The notes beneath the pieces are model-generated. The model did not search any database, had not been told where the DNA came from, and saw only the letters and a program-made list of their open reading frames with translations. The translations under genes were made by a program, and so were the position numbers. Source: Mycobacterium sp. E1214 (GTDB lineage Bacteria; Actinomycetota; Actinomycetes; Mycobacteriales; Mycobacteriaceae). From it: DNA of 64,000 nt. Of the stretch, positions 41,781 to 53,693 are shown piece by piece (positions within the stretch are counted from its first letter, which is position 1; the number at the start of each line of letters is the position of its first letter). Location of the stretch: positions 1-64,000 of the forward strand of contig NZ_LZJC01000171.1 in the NCBI RefSeq assembly GCF_001666755.1, given 5' to 3'.

Positions 41781-43061
41781 TCAGCCGCGGTCACGCGCCA
41801 GCAGGTCGGCGATGGTCTCGCGGCGGACCAGCTCGCGCGCCCGGCCGTCGCGCGCCGCGACCAGGGCCGGGCGGCACACCATCGTGTAGTTGGACGCCAT
41901 GCTGTGGTGATAGGCCCCCGTGCAGGCCACGGCCAGCAGGTCACCGGCCCGCAGGTCGATGGGCAACTCGACGTCGACGGCGATCTCGTCGCCCGATTCG
42001 CCATGCCGACCGGCGACGGTCACGCGGTGGCGGGCGCCCACCGGATGCCGGTTGGCCAGCGCGACGGTGCACCGGGCGCCGCGCGGCGCGACCCGCGGGT
42101 GGTCGCTCATACCGCCGTCGACGGCGACGACGGTGCCGCCACCCGGCCGGGCCTTCACCGAGCACACCCGGTACAGCGTGACCCCGGCCCGGCCGCTGAT
42201 GGCCCGGCCCGGCTCCACCACGACCGTCGGCCGGGGGAAGTGCTCCGCGGCGCAGGCCTCGTCCAGGGCGTCCTCGATGGCCGCGTTGAATGCCGGCAGG
42301 TCCAGCTCGCGCTCGCCCGGGGCCGACGGGACGGCGTGCCCGCCCCCGATGTTGAGCTCGGTGAGGATCACCCCGTGCCGGCCCCGGATGTCGGCCATCG
42401 CGGCGATCAGCCGGCGGATCGCGGCACCGAACTGCGCCGGGTCGCCGACCTGCGGGCCGATCTGGCAGTGCAGCCCGACGAGGTCGAGGATCGGGTGCGC
42501 CAGCACCCGCGTGACGGCCTCGGCGGCGTGGTCGTCGGCGAGGGTGGAACCGGGCACCCGCACCAGCACCGGCTGGCGGCGTCGGGCCAGGCCGGCCAGG
42601 TACGCGACCTCGATGCCGGAATCCACCACGATGCGCCCGACCCCGACGCGCACGTCGTCGCGCAGCTCGTCGGGGGTCTTGGCGTTGCCGTGCAGGATGA
42701 TCCGGGCCGGGTCCACGCCGCCGGCCAGCGCGGTGGCCAGCTCGCCGTTCGAGCAGACGTCGATGCCCAACCCCTCGTCGCGGGCCCACCGGGCGACCGC
42801 GGAGGTCAACAGTGACTTGCCGGCGTAGACGACCTGGGCGTCGCGCAGCGCCTTGCGGTAGCGGCGGGCCCGCTCCCGGAAGTCGGTTTCGTCGATCACG
42901 TACGCCGGGGTGCCGAACTCGTCGGCGATGTCGACCAGGGGGACCCCGCCGACGCAGAGCCTGCCCTCCTCGTCGGGACGGGCGGTGACGGGCCACACCG
43001 TCGGATCGAACCGTGGGGGAGCCGCCTGGCCGAGCGACGGCAGGATGTCGAGCAACGTCAT
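41781..43061 (-). CDS. Diaminopimelate/ornithine decarboxylase-like PLP enzyme, divergent active site
   Basis: The 426-aa protein starts at ATG 43061. It has the fold-type III decarboxylase layout: YAGKSLLTSA with the PLP Lys at about residue 82, NIGGGHAVP (glycine loop for phosphate), EPGRAISGRAG and CTGAYHHSMASNYT. Two usual contacts differ. The stacking His of HIGSQ is Gln here (LHCQIGPQ), and the Cys of the CESGD motif is Gly (RHGESGD). The essential mycobacterial lysA lies elsewhere, so this may be a paralog with another substrate. It separates the TetR gene from mfd. Confidence 0.8.
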   Translation of the reverse strand: MTLLDILPSLGQAAPPRFDPTVWPVTARPDEEGRLCVGGVPLVDIADEFGTPAYVIDETDFRERARRYRKALRDAQVVYAGKSLLTSAVARWARDEGLGIDVCSNGELATALAGGVDPARIILHGNAKTPDELRDDVRVGVGRIVVDSGIEVAYLAGLARRRQPVLVRVPGSTLADDHAAEAVTRVLAHPILDLVGLHCQIGPQVGDPAQFGAAIRRLIAAMADIRGRHGVILTELNIGGGHAVPSAPGERELDLPAFNAAIEDALDEACAAEHFPRPTVVVEPGRAISGRAGVTLYRVCSVKARPGGGTVVAVDGGMSDHPRVAPRGARCTVALANRHPVGARHRVTVAGRHGESGDEIAVDVELPIDLRAGDLLAVACTGAYHHSMASNYTMVCRPALVAARDGRARELVRRETIADLLARDRG

Positions 43062-43180
43062 GAGTCCACGCTGCTCCCGCGCGGCCCCGGCCGGCGCCTC
43101 CCTGACGGATCCTTGACGCCCCCGGCGCCGATCCTGACGAACTTCGGCGCGTCTTGCGGCCCCCTAGAATGGAATTCATC

Positions 43181-46837
<3,657 letters not shown>

Positions 46838-46907
46838 TCGGTGCCCGCGACGACGCCGTGGGGGTACCGCCCGCTTGCGGCCGACGAAGCGATGAGGAGG
46901 TGCGCTC

Positions 46908-47987
46908 ATGATCGTCGTGTTGTTCGACCCGCGCCGCCCGTCGCTGGTGCCCGTCGAGGCCATCGAGCACCTGAGCGGCGAGGTGGAGTACACCGAGGAG
47001 ATGCCGGTCGCGGTGCCGTGGTCGCTGCGCTCGGCGCGGCCGGTGCACTCCGGTGACCCCGACGCCCCGGCCCCGGTCCTGCTGTCGTCCGACCCCGAGC
47101 ACCCGGCCGTCACCGCCCGGCTGGCCGCCGGCGCCCGGCTGATCGCGGCGCCCGAGACGCCGCGCGGCGAACGGCTCGTCGATGCCGTCGCGATGATGGA
47201 CAAGCTGCGCACGGCGGGGCCCTGGGAGAGCGAGCAAACCCACGATTCGTTGCGCAGGTTCTTGTTGGAGGAGACCTACGAGCTGCTCGACGCGGTGGGC
47301 AGCGGTAGCGCCGAGCAGTTGCGCGAGGAGCTCGGCGACGTGTTGCTGCAGGTGCTCTTCCACGCCCGCATCGCCGAGGACGCGCCGCAGTCCCCGTTCA
47401 CCATCGACGACGTGGCCGCGGCGCTGATGCGCAAGCTGGGCAATCGGGTGCCGGGAGTTCTTGCCGGACAGTCGATTTCGCTCGAGGAGCAGCTGGCGCA
47501 GTGGGAGGAGCGTAAGGCCGCCGAGAAGCCCCGCACATCGGTGATGGACGAGGTGCACACCGGTCAGCCCGCGTTGGCGCTGGCGCAGAAGGTGATTCAG
47601 CGCGCCGCCAGGGCCGGCGTGCCGGCCGACCTGGTGCCCGCGGCGATCACCTCCGTGACGGTGTCGGCCGACGTCGATGCCGAAAGCGCTTTGCGCGCGG
47701 CGGTTCTGGACTTCGTCGACACGGTCCGCGCCGTGGAGAAGCGGATCGCCGCCGCCCGCCGCGGATCGGGCTTTCCCGACGAGTTCGACGTCGCCCGCCT
47801 CGACGACGTCAGCGAGGCGGAATGGCGCGGCCATTGGCCGGGCGCCGAGGCCTTGGCGGGCGCCGAGGCCTTGGCGGTCGTCGACGCTCCGACGCCGGCC
47901 GACGCCCCGACGCCCCACGAGGTCCCCGAGGCCGGCGCTCCGGGCGCCCCCCAAGACGGCACCGAGCCGGCCGCGGACGCCGTCTGA
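46908..47987 (+). CDS. mazG: Nucleoside triphosphate pyrophosphohydrolase MazG
   Basis: The 359-aa protein starts at ATG 46908. The MazG catalytic region is RFLLEETYELLDAV, with the Glu cluster, and LREELGDVLLQVLFHARIAED (ExxE-x(n)-EED/D). It cleaves non-canonical NTPs. The N-terminal 90 residues resemble the poorly conserved part of M. tuberculosis MazG (Rv1021). The last 45 residues are Pro/Ala-rich and include a perfect tandem GAEALA repeat. Confidence 0.95.
   Translation: MIVVLFDPRRPSLVPVEAIEHLSGEVEYTEEMPVAVPWSLRSARPVHSGDPDAPAPVLLSSDPEHPAVTARLAAGARLIAAPETPRGERLVDAVAMMDKLRTAGPWESEQTHDSLRRFLLEETYELLDAVGSGSAEQLREELGDVLLQVLFHARIAEDAPQSPFTIDDVAAALMRKLGNRVPGVLAGQSISLEEQLAQWEERKAAEKPRTSVMDEVHTGQPALALAQKVIQRAARAGVPADLVPAAITSVTVSADVDAESALRAAVLDFVDTVRAVEKRIAAARRGSGFPDEFDVARLDDVSEAEWRGHWPGAEALAGAEALAVVDAPTPADAPTPHEVPEAGAPGAPQDGTEPAADAV
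47842..47877. repeat. 18-bp tandem duplication inside mazG
   Basis: GCGCCGAGGCCTTGGCGG occurs twice in tandem (47842-47859, 47860-47877), encoding GAEALA twice in the C-terminal tail. It is in frame and probably varies between strains. Confidence 0.9.
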
Positions 47988-48129
47988 TCGCCGTCGCTGC
48001 GGGCCGGGCCAGCTAATCGCGGCGTTGCGGATTCGGCGGGAAAACCGGGGCGCCGCGCCCCGACGCGCCCTGACACCGCGCGATCGCATGGGACGATGGT
48101 TGCGGCAAGTGATGCGGGGGAGTGTAAGG

Positions 48130-48876
48130 GTGTTGCGGACAGCCATGGTGTCGCCGAGGCGTTGGTTGCGCGCGGCCGCCGTGATCGGCGCGACCGCGAT
48201 GCTCCTCGCGTCCAGTTGCACCTGGCAGTTGAGCCTGTTCATCCCCGAGGGGGTGCCGCCACCGCCCGGTGACGCGGTGCCGCCGGTCAACACCCACGCC
48301 AGTGGCCGGCCCGCGGATCAGCTGCGGGCTTGGGCGCAGCAGCGCTCGGCGGCCCTGGAGATCCCGGTCATCGCGCTCGAGGCGTACGCCTACGCCGCGC
48401 GGGTCGCCGAGGTCGAGAACCCGAAATGCCACATCGCGTGGACCACCCTGGCCGGCATCGGGCAGGTGGAAAGCCATCACGGCACCTACCGCGGCTCGCG
48501 GTTGGCGCCCAACGGCGACGTCAGCCCCCCGATCCGTGGCGTCCGCCTGGACGGCACCGGCGGCAACCTGCGCATCGTCGACAGCGCCGAGGACGTCACG
48601 GACGACGACGGGGTGGCGCGCGCCATGGGCCCCATGCAGTTCATCCCGGAGACGTGGCGGCTCTATGGTGTCGATGCTCACAACGACGGGCGGGTCAGCC
48701 CCGACAACATCGACGATTCGGCGCTGGCCGCGGCGGGCTACCTGTGTTGGCGCGGTAAGGATCTGGCGACGCCGCGGGGCTGGATCACCGCGCTGCGCGC
48801 CTACAACAACTCCGGCGTCTACGCCCGTGCCGTCCGCGACTGGGCGACCGCTTATGCGGCGGGTCATCCGCTGTAG
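48130..48876 (+). CDS. lpqU: LpqU lipoprotein, lytic-transglycosylase-like
   Basis: The 248-aa protein is placed from GTG 48130, with GGGGGAG seven bases upstream; ATG 48088 and ATG 48112 are in-frame alternatives. The signal ends in the lipobox LASSC. The fold is MltB/SLT-like: TTLAGIGQVESHHGTYR (catalytic Glu), AMGPMQFIPETWRLYG, NIDDSALAAAGYLC and ALRAYNNSG. It should cut peptidoglycan near the membrane. Rv1022 is the counterpart, before eno. Confidence 0.92.
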   Translation: MLRTAMVSPRRWLRAAAVIGATAMLLASSCTWQLSLFIPEGVPPPPGDAVPPVNTHASGRPADQLRAWAQQRSAALEIPVIALEAYAYAARVAEVENPKCHIAWTTLAGIGQVESHHGTYRGSRLAPNGDVSPPIRGVRLDGTGGNLRIVDSAEDVTDDDGVARAMGPMQFIPETWRLYGVDAHNDGRVSPDNIDDSALAAAGYLCWRGKDLATPRGWITALRAYNNSGVYARAVRDWATAYAAGHPL

Positions 48877-48926
48877 CAGGATGTATCGCTGACCCACCAA
48901 GCACGCACCGGTTAAGGAGAACTGTA

Positions 48927-50216
48927 GTGCCGATTATCGAGCAGGTCGGGGCTCGCGAGATCCTCGACTCCCGCGGCAACCCGACGGTCGAGGTCGAGAT
49001 AGCCCTGATCGACGGGACGTTCGCCCGGGCCGCGGTGCCCTCCGGCGCGTCGACCGGTGAGCACGAGGCCGTGGAGCTGCGCGACGGTGGCGACCGCTAC
49101 GGCGGCAAGGGCGTGCACAAGGCGGTGCAGGCCGTGCTCGACGAGATCGGCCCGGCGGTCATCGGGCTCAACGCCGATGACCAGCGGCTGGTGGACCAGG
49201 CGCTGGTCGACCTGGACGGCACCCCCGACAAGTCCCGGCTGGGCGCCAACGCGATCCTGGGCGTCTCGCTGGCGGTCGCGAAGGCGGCCGCCGACTCCGC
49301 CGAGCTGCCGTTGTTCCGCTACCTCGGCGGCCCGAACGCGCACATCCTGCCGGTGCCGATGCTCAACATCCTCAACGGCGGCGCGCACGCCGACACCGCC
49401 GTCGACATCCAGGAGTTCATGGTGGCGCCGATCGGCGCCCCCAGCTTCGCCGAGGCCCTGCGCTGGGGTGCCGAGGTGTACCACTCGCTCAAGGCGGTGT
49501 TGAAGAAAGAGGGGCTGAGCACCGGCCTCGGCGACGAGGGCGGCTTCGCGCCCGACGTGGCCGGCACCACCGCGGCGCTGGACCTGATCAGCCGGGCCAT
49601 CGAATCGGCGGGTTTCAAGCTCGGCTCCGACGTGGCGCTGGCGCTGGACGCGGCCGCCACCGAGTTCTACACCGACGGCACCGGTTACGCCTTCGAGGGC
49701 ACGACCCGCACCGCGGCGCAGATGGCGGAGTTCTACGCCGGGCTGCTCGGCTCCTACCCCCTGGTCTCCATCGAAGACCCGCTGTCGGAGGACGATTGGG
49801 ACGGCTGGGCGGCGCTGACGGCGTCGATCGGTGACCGCGTGCAGCTGGTCGGCGACGACATCTTCGTCACCAACCCCGAGCGGCTCGAGGAGGGCATCGA
49901 GAAGGGCGTCGGAAACGCGTTGCTGGTCAAGGTGAATCAGATCGGCACGCTCACCGAGACGCTCGACGCGGTGGCCCTGGCCCACCACAGCGGCTACCGC
50001 ACGATGATGAGTCACCGCAGCGGCGAGACCGAGGACACCACCATCGCCGACCTGGCGGTGGCGGTCGGCAGCGGTCAGATCAAGACGGGTGCGCCCGCCC
50101 GCAGCGAGCGCGTCGCGAAGTACAACCAGCTGTTGCGCATCGAGGAAGCCCTCGGCGACGCCGCCCGCTACGCCGGTGACCTGGCCTTCCCGCGGTACAC
50201 GTTCGAGGCGAAATAG
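48927..50216 (+). CDS. eno: Enolase
   Basis: The 429-aa protein starts at GTG 48927 after AAGGAGAAC. Motifs include LDSRGNPTVEVEIAL, PSGASTGEHEAVEL, LPVPMLNILNGGAHADT, the Mg ligand SIEDPLSEDDWDGW and SHRSGETEDTTIADLAVA. It converts 2-phosphoglycerate to phosphoenolpyruvate in glycolysis. Neighbours lpqU and the divIC-type gene are as in M. tuberculosis. Confidence 0.98.
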   Translation: MPIIEQVGAREILDSRGNPTVEVEIALIDGTFARAAVPSGASTGEHEAVELRDGGDRYGGKGVHKAVQAVLDEIGPAVIGLNADDQRLVDQALVDLDGTPDKSRLGANAILGVSLAVAKAAADSAELPLFRYLGGPNAHILPVPMLNILNGGAHADTAVDIQEFMVAPIGAPSFAEALRWGAEVYHSLKAVLKKEGLSTGLGDEGGFAPDVAGTTAALDLISRAIESAGFKLGSDVALALDAAATEFYTDGTGYAFEGTTRTAAQMAEFYAGLLGSYPLVSIEDPLSEDDWDGWAALTASIGDRVQLVGDDIFVTNPERLEEGIEKGVGNALLVKVNQIGTLTETLDAVALAHHSGYRTMMSHRSGETEDTTIADLAVAVGSGQIKTGAPARSERVAKYNQLLRIEEALGDAARYAGDLAFPRYTFEAK

Positions 50217-50239
50217 CTTGACAGGCAACGGCGTCTGAC

Positions 50240-50935
50240 ATGCCCGACGGGAACCGGCCGGACTCGCGGCGGCGCTCCCCGGCCTCGCGGCCGGGCAAGG
50301 CCGGTGACGCGGGCCGGCGCCGGCGCCCGAACAAGCCGACCCAGGTTTCGGCGAAGCCCACGGCCAAGCCGTCGGCGTCGCCCACCGTCGGTGGCGCCAC
50401 CACCCGGACGCCGTTCGAGCACGTCGTCGAACCCATCAAGCGCCAAGCCGCCGAATCCGTCGAGCACCGTTCGGATCAGCGGTTGGGTTTCACGGCGCGC
50501 CGGGCGGCCGTGCTGGCCGCGGTCGTCTGCGTGCTGACGCTGACGATCGCCGGCCCGGTGCGCACCTATTTCGCGCAGCGCACCGAGATGAATCAGCTGT
50601 CGGCGAGCCAGGCCGCGTTGCGCGCCCAGATCACCGAATTGGAGTCCAAGAAGGCGAAACTGGCCGATCCGGCCTACATCGCGGCGCAGGCCCGCGAGCG
50701 GCTCGGCTTCGTCAAGCCCGGCGACATCCCGTTCCAGGTGCAGCTCCCGCCGACAGCGGCGGTGCCGGTGCAGCCGGGCACGCAATCGGCGAAGCCCGCC
50801 AACAACGACCCGTGGTACACCTCGCTGTGGCACACCATCGCCGACGCGCCGCATCTACCGCCCGCGGCGGCGCCGGAAACCTCTGCCCCGCAGCCTAATT
50901 CGCCCGCGCCGACCCCAACTCCTCCCGGTGGTTGA
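50240..50935 (+). CDS. FtsB/DivIC-type septum formation protein
   Basis: The 231-aa protein starts at ATG 50240. A basic, Pro-rich cytoplasmic tail (1-85) precedes one membrane helix (AAVLAAVVCVLTLTIAGPV, about 90-110). A coiled coil follows (RTEMNQLSASQAALRAQITELESKKAKLADPAYIAAQARERLGFV). This is the DivIC/FtsB layout. The C-terminal Pro/Ala-rich tail is longer than in typical FtsB. It corresponds to Rv1024 and should work with FtsL and FtsQ in the divisome. Confidence 0.9.
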   Translation: MPDGNRPDSRRRSPASRPGKAGDAGRRRRPNKPTQVSAKPTAKPSASPTVGGATTRTPFEHVVEPIKRQAAESVEHRSDQRLGFTARRAAVLAAVVCVLTLTIAGPVRTYFAQRTEMNQLSASQAALRAQITELESKKAKLADPAYIAAQARERLGFVKPGDIPFQVQLPPTAAVPVQPGTQSAKPANNDPWYTSLWHTIADAPHLPPAAAPETSAPQPNSPAPTPTPPGG

Positions 50936-51416
50936 TCGCGCCGACCTGGACGCGGTGGCGCGCCAGCTGGGGCGCGAACCGCGCGGCGTGCTGGAGATCG
51001 CCTACCGGTGCCCCAATGGCGAACCCGGGGTCGTGAAGACCGCGCCGAAACTGCCCGACGGCACACCCTTCCCCACGCTGTACTACCTCACGCATCCGGC
51101 GTTGACCGCCGCCGCGAGCAGATTGGAGACGACGGGACTGATGCGGGAGATGACCGAGCGGCTGGGCCGCGATGACGAACTTGCGGCCGCGTATCGGCGG
51201 GCCCACGAATCCTATCTGGCCGAACGGGATTCGATCGAGCCGCTCGGGACGCAATTTTCGGGCGGCGGGATGCCGGACCGGGTGAAGTGCCTGCACGTGC
51301 TGATCGCGCACTCGCTGGCCAAGGGCCCCGGTTGCAACCCGCTGGGCGACGAGGCCCTGGCGATCCTGGCGGGTGAACCGGCGCTGGCCGGCGTCTTGGA
51401 GGCGGGGCGGTGGTGA
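50928..51416 (+). CDS. DUF501 family protein (Rv1025-like)
   Basis: The 162-aa protein starts at GTG 50928, overlapping the divIC-type gene by 8 bases. It has the DUF501 pattern: DLDAVARQLGREPRGVLEIAYRCPNGEPGVVKTAPKLPDGTPFPTLYYL and, late, RVKCLHVLIAHSLAKGPGCNPLGDEAL, with conserved Cys and His. No function is known for the family; it is conserved between eno and ppx in actinobacteria. Confidence 0.9.
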   Translation: MVDRADLDAVARQLGREPRGVLEIAYRCPNGEPGVVKTAPKLPDGTPFPTLYYLTHPALTAAASRLETTGLMREMTERLGRDDELAAAYRRAHESYLAERDSIEPLGTQFSGGGMPDRVKCLHVLIAHSLAKGPGCNPLGDEALAILAGEPALAGVLEAGRW

Positions 51417-52354
51417 GCCGGCTCGCCGGAATCGACTGCGGCACCAACTCGATTCGGCTGCTGATCGCCGACGCCGGCGCGGGTGGGCTGCGCGACGTGC
51501 ATCGGGAGACGCGGATCGTGCGCCTGGGTCAGGGTGTGGACGCCACGGGGGAGTTCGCGCCGGAGGCGATGGAGCGCACCCGCGCCGCGCTGACCGATTA
51601 CGCGTCCCTGATTCGGCAGCACGGCGCCGAGCGTGTGCGGATGGTGGCCACCTCGGCGGCGCGTGACGTCGCCAACCGTGACGCATTCTTCGCGATGACG
51701 GCTGAGGTGCTGGGTGCGGTGCTCCCCGGTGCGGTGGCCGAGGTGATCACCGGTGCACAGGAGGCGGAGTTATCGTTCCGCGGCGCCGTCGGCGAATTGG
51801 ATTCCGCCGATGGGCCTTTCGTGGTCGTCGACCTCGGCGGCGGGTCTACCGAGATCGTCGTCGGCGACCGGACGGTGGCCGCGAGCTTCTCCGCCGACAT
51901 CGGCTGCGTCCGATTGACCGAACGGTGCCTGCATTCGGACCCACCGACGGCGGCGGAGGTGGCGGCGGCGCGGCAGGTGGTGCGCGAGCGCCTCGCGGCG
52001 GCCCTGCGAGCCGTGCCGGTCGAGGGTGCCCGCCGGTGGGTGGGGGTGGCCGGGACGATGACCACGCTCTCGGCGCTGGCGCACGGGATGACGGAGTATG
52101 ACTCTGCGGCGATTCATCTTTCGCGGGTCGCCGGGCCGGACCTGCTGGCGGTGTGCGAGCGTTTGATCGGCATGACGCGCGCGCAGCGCGCGGCGCTGCC
52201 GCCGATGCACGAGGGCCGCGCGGACGTCATCGGCGGGGGCGCCATCGTGGTGCAGGAGTTGGCGCGCGAATTGCGGGCTCGCGCAGGCATCGACGAGCTG
52301 ACCGTCAGCGAACACGACATCCTCGACGGCATCGTGCTCTCGCTCGGCGACTAG
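51413..52354 (+). CDS. ppx2: Ppx/GppA phosphatase (PPX2-like)
   Basis: The 313-aa protein is placed from GTG 51413 with a GTGA overlap; GTG 51410 is an alternative. ASKHA motifs: AAIDCGTNSIRLLI-like GIDCGTNSIRLLIAD, MVATSAARDVANRD, VVVDLGGGSTEIVVG and VGVAGTMTTLSAL. It corresponds to Rv1026, the polyphosphate/pppGpp phosphatase-like PPX2. It closes the conserved eno-divIC-DUF501-ppx unit. Confidence 0.94.
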   Translation: MSRLAGIDCGTNSIRLLIADAGAGGLRDVHRETRIVRLGQGVDATGEFAPEAMERTRAALTDYASLIRQHGAERVRMVATSAARDVANRDAFFAMTAEVLGAVLPGAVAEVITGAQEAELSFRGAVGELDSADGPFVVVDLGGGSTEIVVGDRTVAASFSADIGCVRLTERCLHSDPPTAAEVAAARQVVRERLAAALRAVPVEGARRWVGVAGTMTTLSALAHGMTEYDSAAIHLSRVAGPDLLAVCERLIGMTRAQRAALPPMHEGRADVIGGGAIVVQELARELRARAGIDELTVSEHDILDGIVLSLGD

Positions 52355-52425
52355 CATGTTGGGCGCGGACCGGGTCTGGCGCGCGGCGCCGGGCGCCCGC
52401 GGCGCTCTCCCCAAGCATGTGTCGT

Positions 52426-52448
52426 AGTGCCCGCCTCATAGCGACAAC
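52426..52448 (-). repeat. 24-bp repeat unit (inverted), left of wHTH gene
   Basis: AGTGCCCGCCTCATAGCGACAAC is the reverse complement of the same family found at 36130. With the unit at 52764 it forms a long inverted pair around the small gene at 52484. Confidence 0.85.
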
Positions 52449-52483
52449 TGCGGATTGTCACACCCGTGTGCGACGGTTCGCCG

Positions 52484-52792
52484 ATGGACGAACCACTCAA
52501 AGGAATCGAGCTTCGCTACGTGCTGGCGATGCACCTGGCCGTGCACGGGCCGGCCACCGTCTCGGAATTGCATGACGCCCTGGTCGACTACGGTTTCCGG
52601 GTGCACGGTCGCCCGTCGAAAGCCATCTCGGACGCGTTGCGCTGGGAGGTCGGCCGGGCCCGGGTGTGCAGGCTGGGACGTGGCAGGTACGGGCCCGGCT
52701 ATCTGCCGCGATCGACGGAGTACCGCATCCATCAGCGCGTGCTGGCGCTGCGTGCGGCGGCGCGTTGTCGCTGCGAGGCGGGCACTTCGTAA
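52484..52792 (+). CDS. Small winged-helix-like hypothetical protein bracketed by repeats
   Basis: The protein is 102 aa from ATG 52484 (108 aa if GTG 52466 is used). ELRYVLAMHLAVHGPATVSELHDALVDYGFRVHGRPSKAISDALRWEVGR is a winged-helix-like pattern with helix, turn and recognition helix, followed by RRLGRGRYGPGYLPRSTEYRI-like VCRLGRGRYGPGYLPRSTEYRI. I recall similar short proteins in mycobacteria but give no name. The last codons (CRCEAGTS) are read from the repeat unit at 52764-52787, and the TAA follows it at once. An inverted copy of the repeat lies 36 bases upstream of the ATG. Confidence 0.65.
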   Translation: MDEPLKGIELRYVLAMHLAVHGPATVSELHDALVDYGFRVHGRPSKAISDALRWEVGRARVCRLGRGRYGPGYLPRSTEYRIHQRVLALRAAARCRCEAGTS

Positions 52793-52983
52793 GTAACCCC
52801 GGAGAGAAGGGCCCGCATGCCGAGCGGGCGTTGTTCTCGTTGCGCTCCCATGGACGGCGCCCGGCGGCGTGCGTTGTCGCTATGAGGCGGGCACTTCGTC
52901 ACTGCCCCTGGAGAGGGGGCCCGCTCGCGCGCCCGGGATTAGCGCCCAGCGGCGCGTGCGTTGTCGCTATGAGGCGGGCACTT
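52764..52983. repeat. Three copies of the 24-bp repeat family
   Basis: Units at 52764-52787, 52873-52896 and 52960-52983 (core GTTGTCGCT-N-GAGGCGGGCACTT) are spaced by 109 and 87 bases. CGTCACTGCCCC and GGAGAG sequences recur after them, so a larger unit is repeated. The array ends 30 bases before the kdpE stop. The same family is at 36130-36348. Confidence 0.85.
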
Positions 52984-53012
52984 CGTCACTGCCCCCGAAA
53001 AGCCCGCCGCGC

Positions 53013-53693
53013 TCACACCTCGAAGCGGTATCCCATGCCCGACTCGGTCAGCAGGTGCTTGGGATGCGAGGGGTCGTCCTCCAGCTTGCGTCGCAGCTGC
53101 GCCAGGTAGACACGCAGATAATGAGTCTCGGTGGCGTACGCCGGGCCCCACACCTCTTTGAGGAGTTCCTCCCGCCCGACCAGCTTGCCGCGGTTGCGCA
53201 CCAGCACCTCGAGCATTCCCCACTCCGTGGGCGTGAGGTGCACCTCGGCCCCGTGCTTGGTGACCTTCTTGGCGGCCAGGTCGACCGTGAACGACTGCGC
53301 CTCGACGACCGGTTGCTCGAGTCCCGACGCCGCCGTGTTGCGGCGCACGGCCGCGCGCAACCGCGCCAAGAACTCGTCCATGCCAAAGGGTTTCGTGACG
53401 TAATCGTCGGCGCCGGCGTCTAACGCCTCCACCTTGTCCGACGAATCGGTGCGCGCGGACAACACGATGACCGGCGCGGTCAACCAACCGCGCAGGCCGG
53501 CCAGCACGTCGATCCCGGACATGTCGGGCAGCCCCAGATCGAGGATCACCACGTCAGGCTTGTGTTCGGCGGCCGCGCGCAGCGCCCCTGCGCCGGTGGA
53601 CGCAGTCACCACGTCATAGCCACGCACCGACAGGTTGATGCGCAGCGCCCGCAGAATCTGGGGTTCGTCGTCGATCACCAGCACGCGCGTCAT
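53013..53693 (-). CDS. kdpE: Response regulator KdpE
   Basis: The 226-aa protein starts at ATG 53693, overlapping the kdpD stop by four bases (ATGA). The receiver has VLVIDDEPQILRALR, DVVILDLGLPDMSG (phosphoacceptor Asp) and DYVTKPFGMDEFLARLRA (Lys). The C-terminal OmpR-type winged helix ends LLTESGMGYRFEV. With KdpD it activates the K+ transporter operon under potassium limitation. It is the last gene of the kdp operon here; M. tuberculosis has kdpDE divergent from kdpFABC. Confidence 0.96.
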   Translation of the reverse strand: MTRVLVIDDEPQILRALRINLSVRGYDVVTASTGAGALRAAAEHKPDVVILDLGLPDMSGIDVLAGLRGWLTAPVIVLSARTDSSDKVEALDAGADDYVTKPFGMDEFLARLRAAVRRNTAASGLEQPVVEAQSFTVDLAAKKVTKHGAEVHLTPTEWGMLEVLVRNRGKLVGREELLKEVWGPAYATETHYLRVYLAQLRRKLEDDPSHPKHLLTESGMGYRFEV

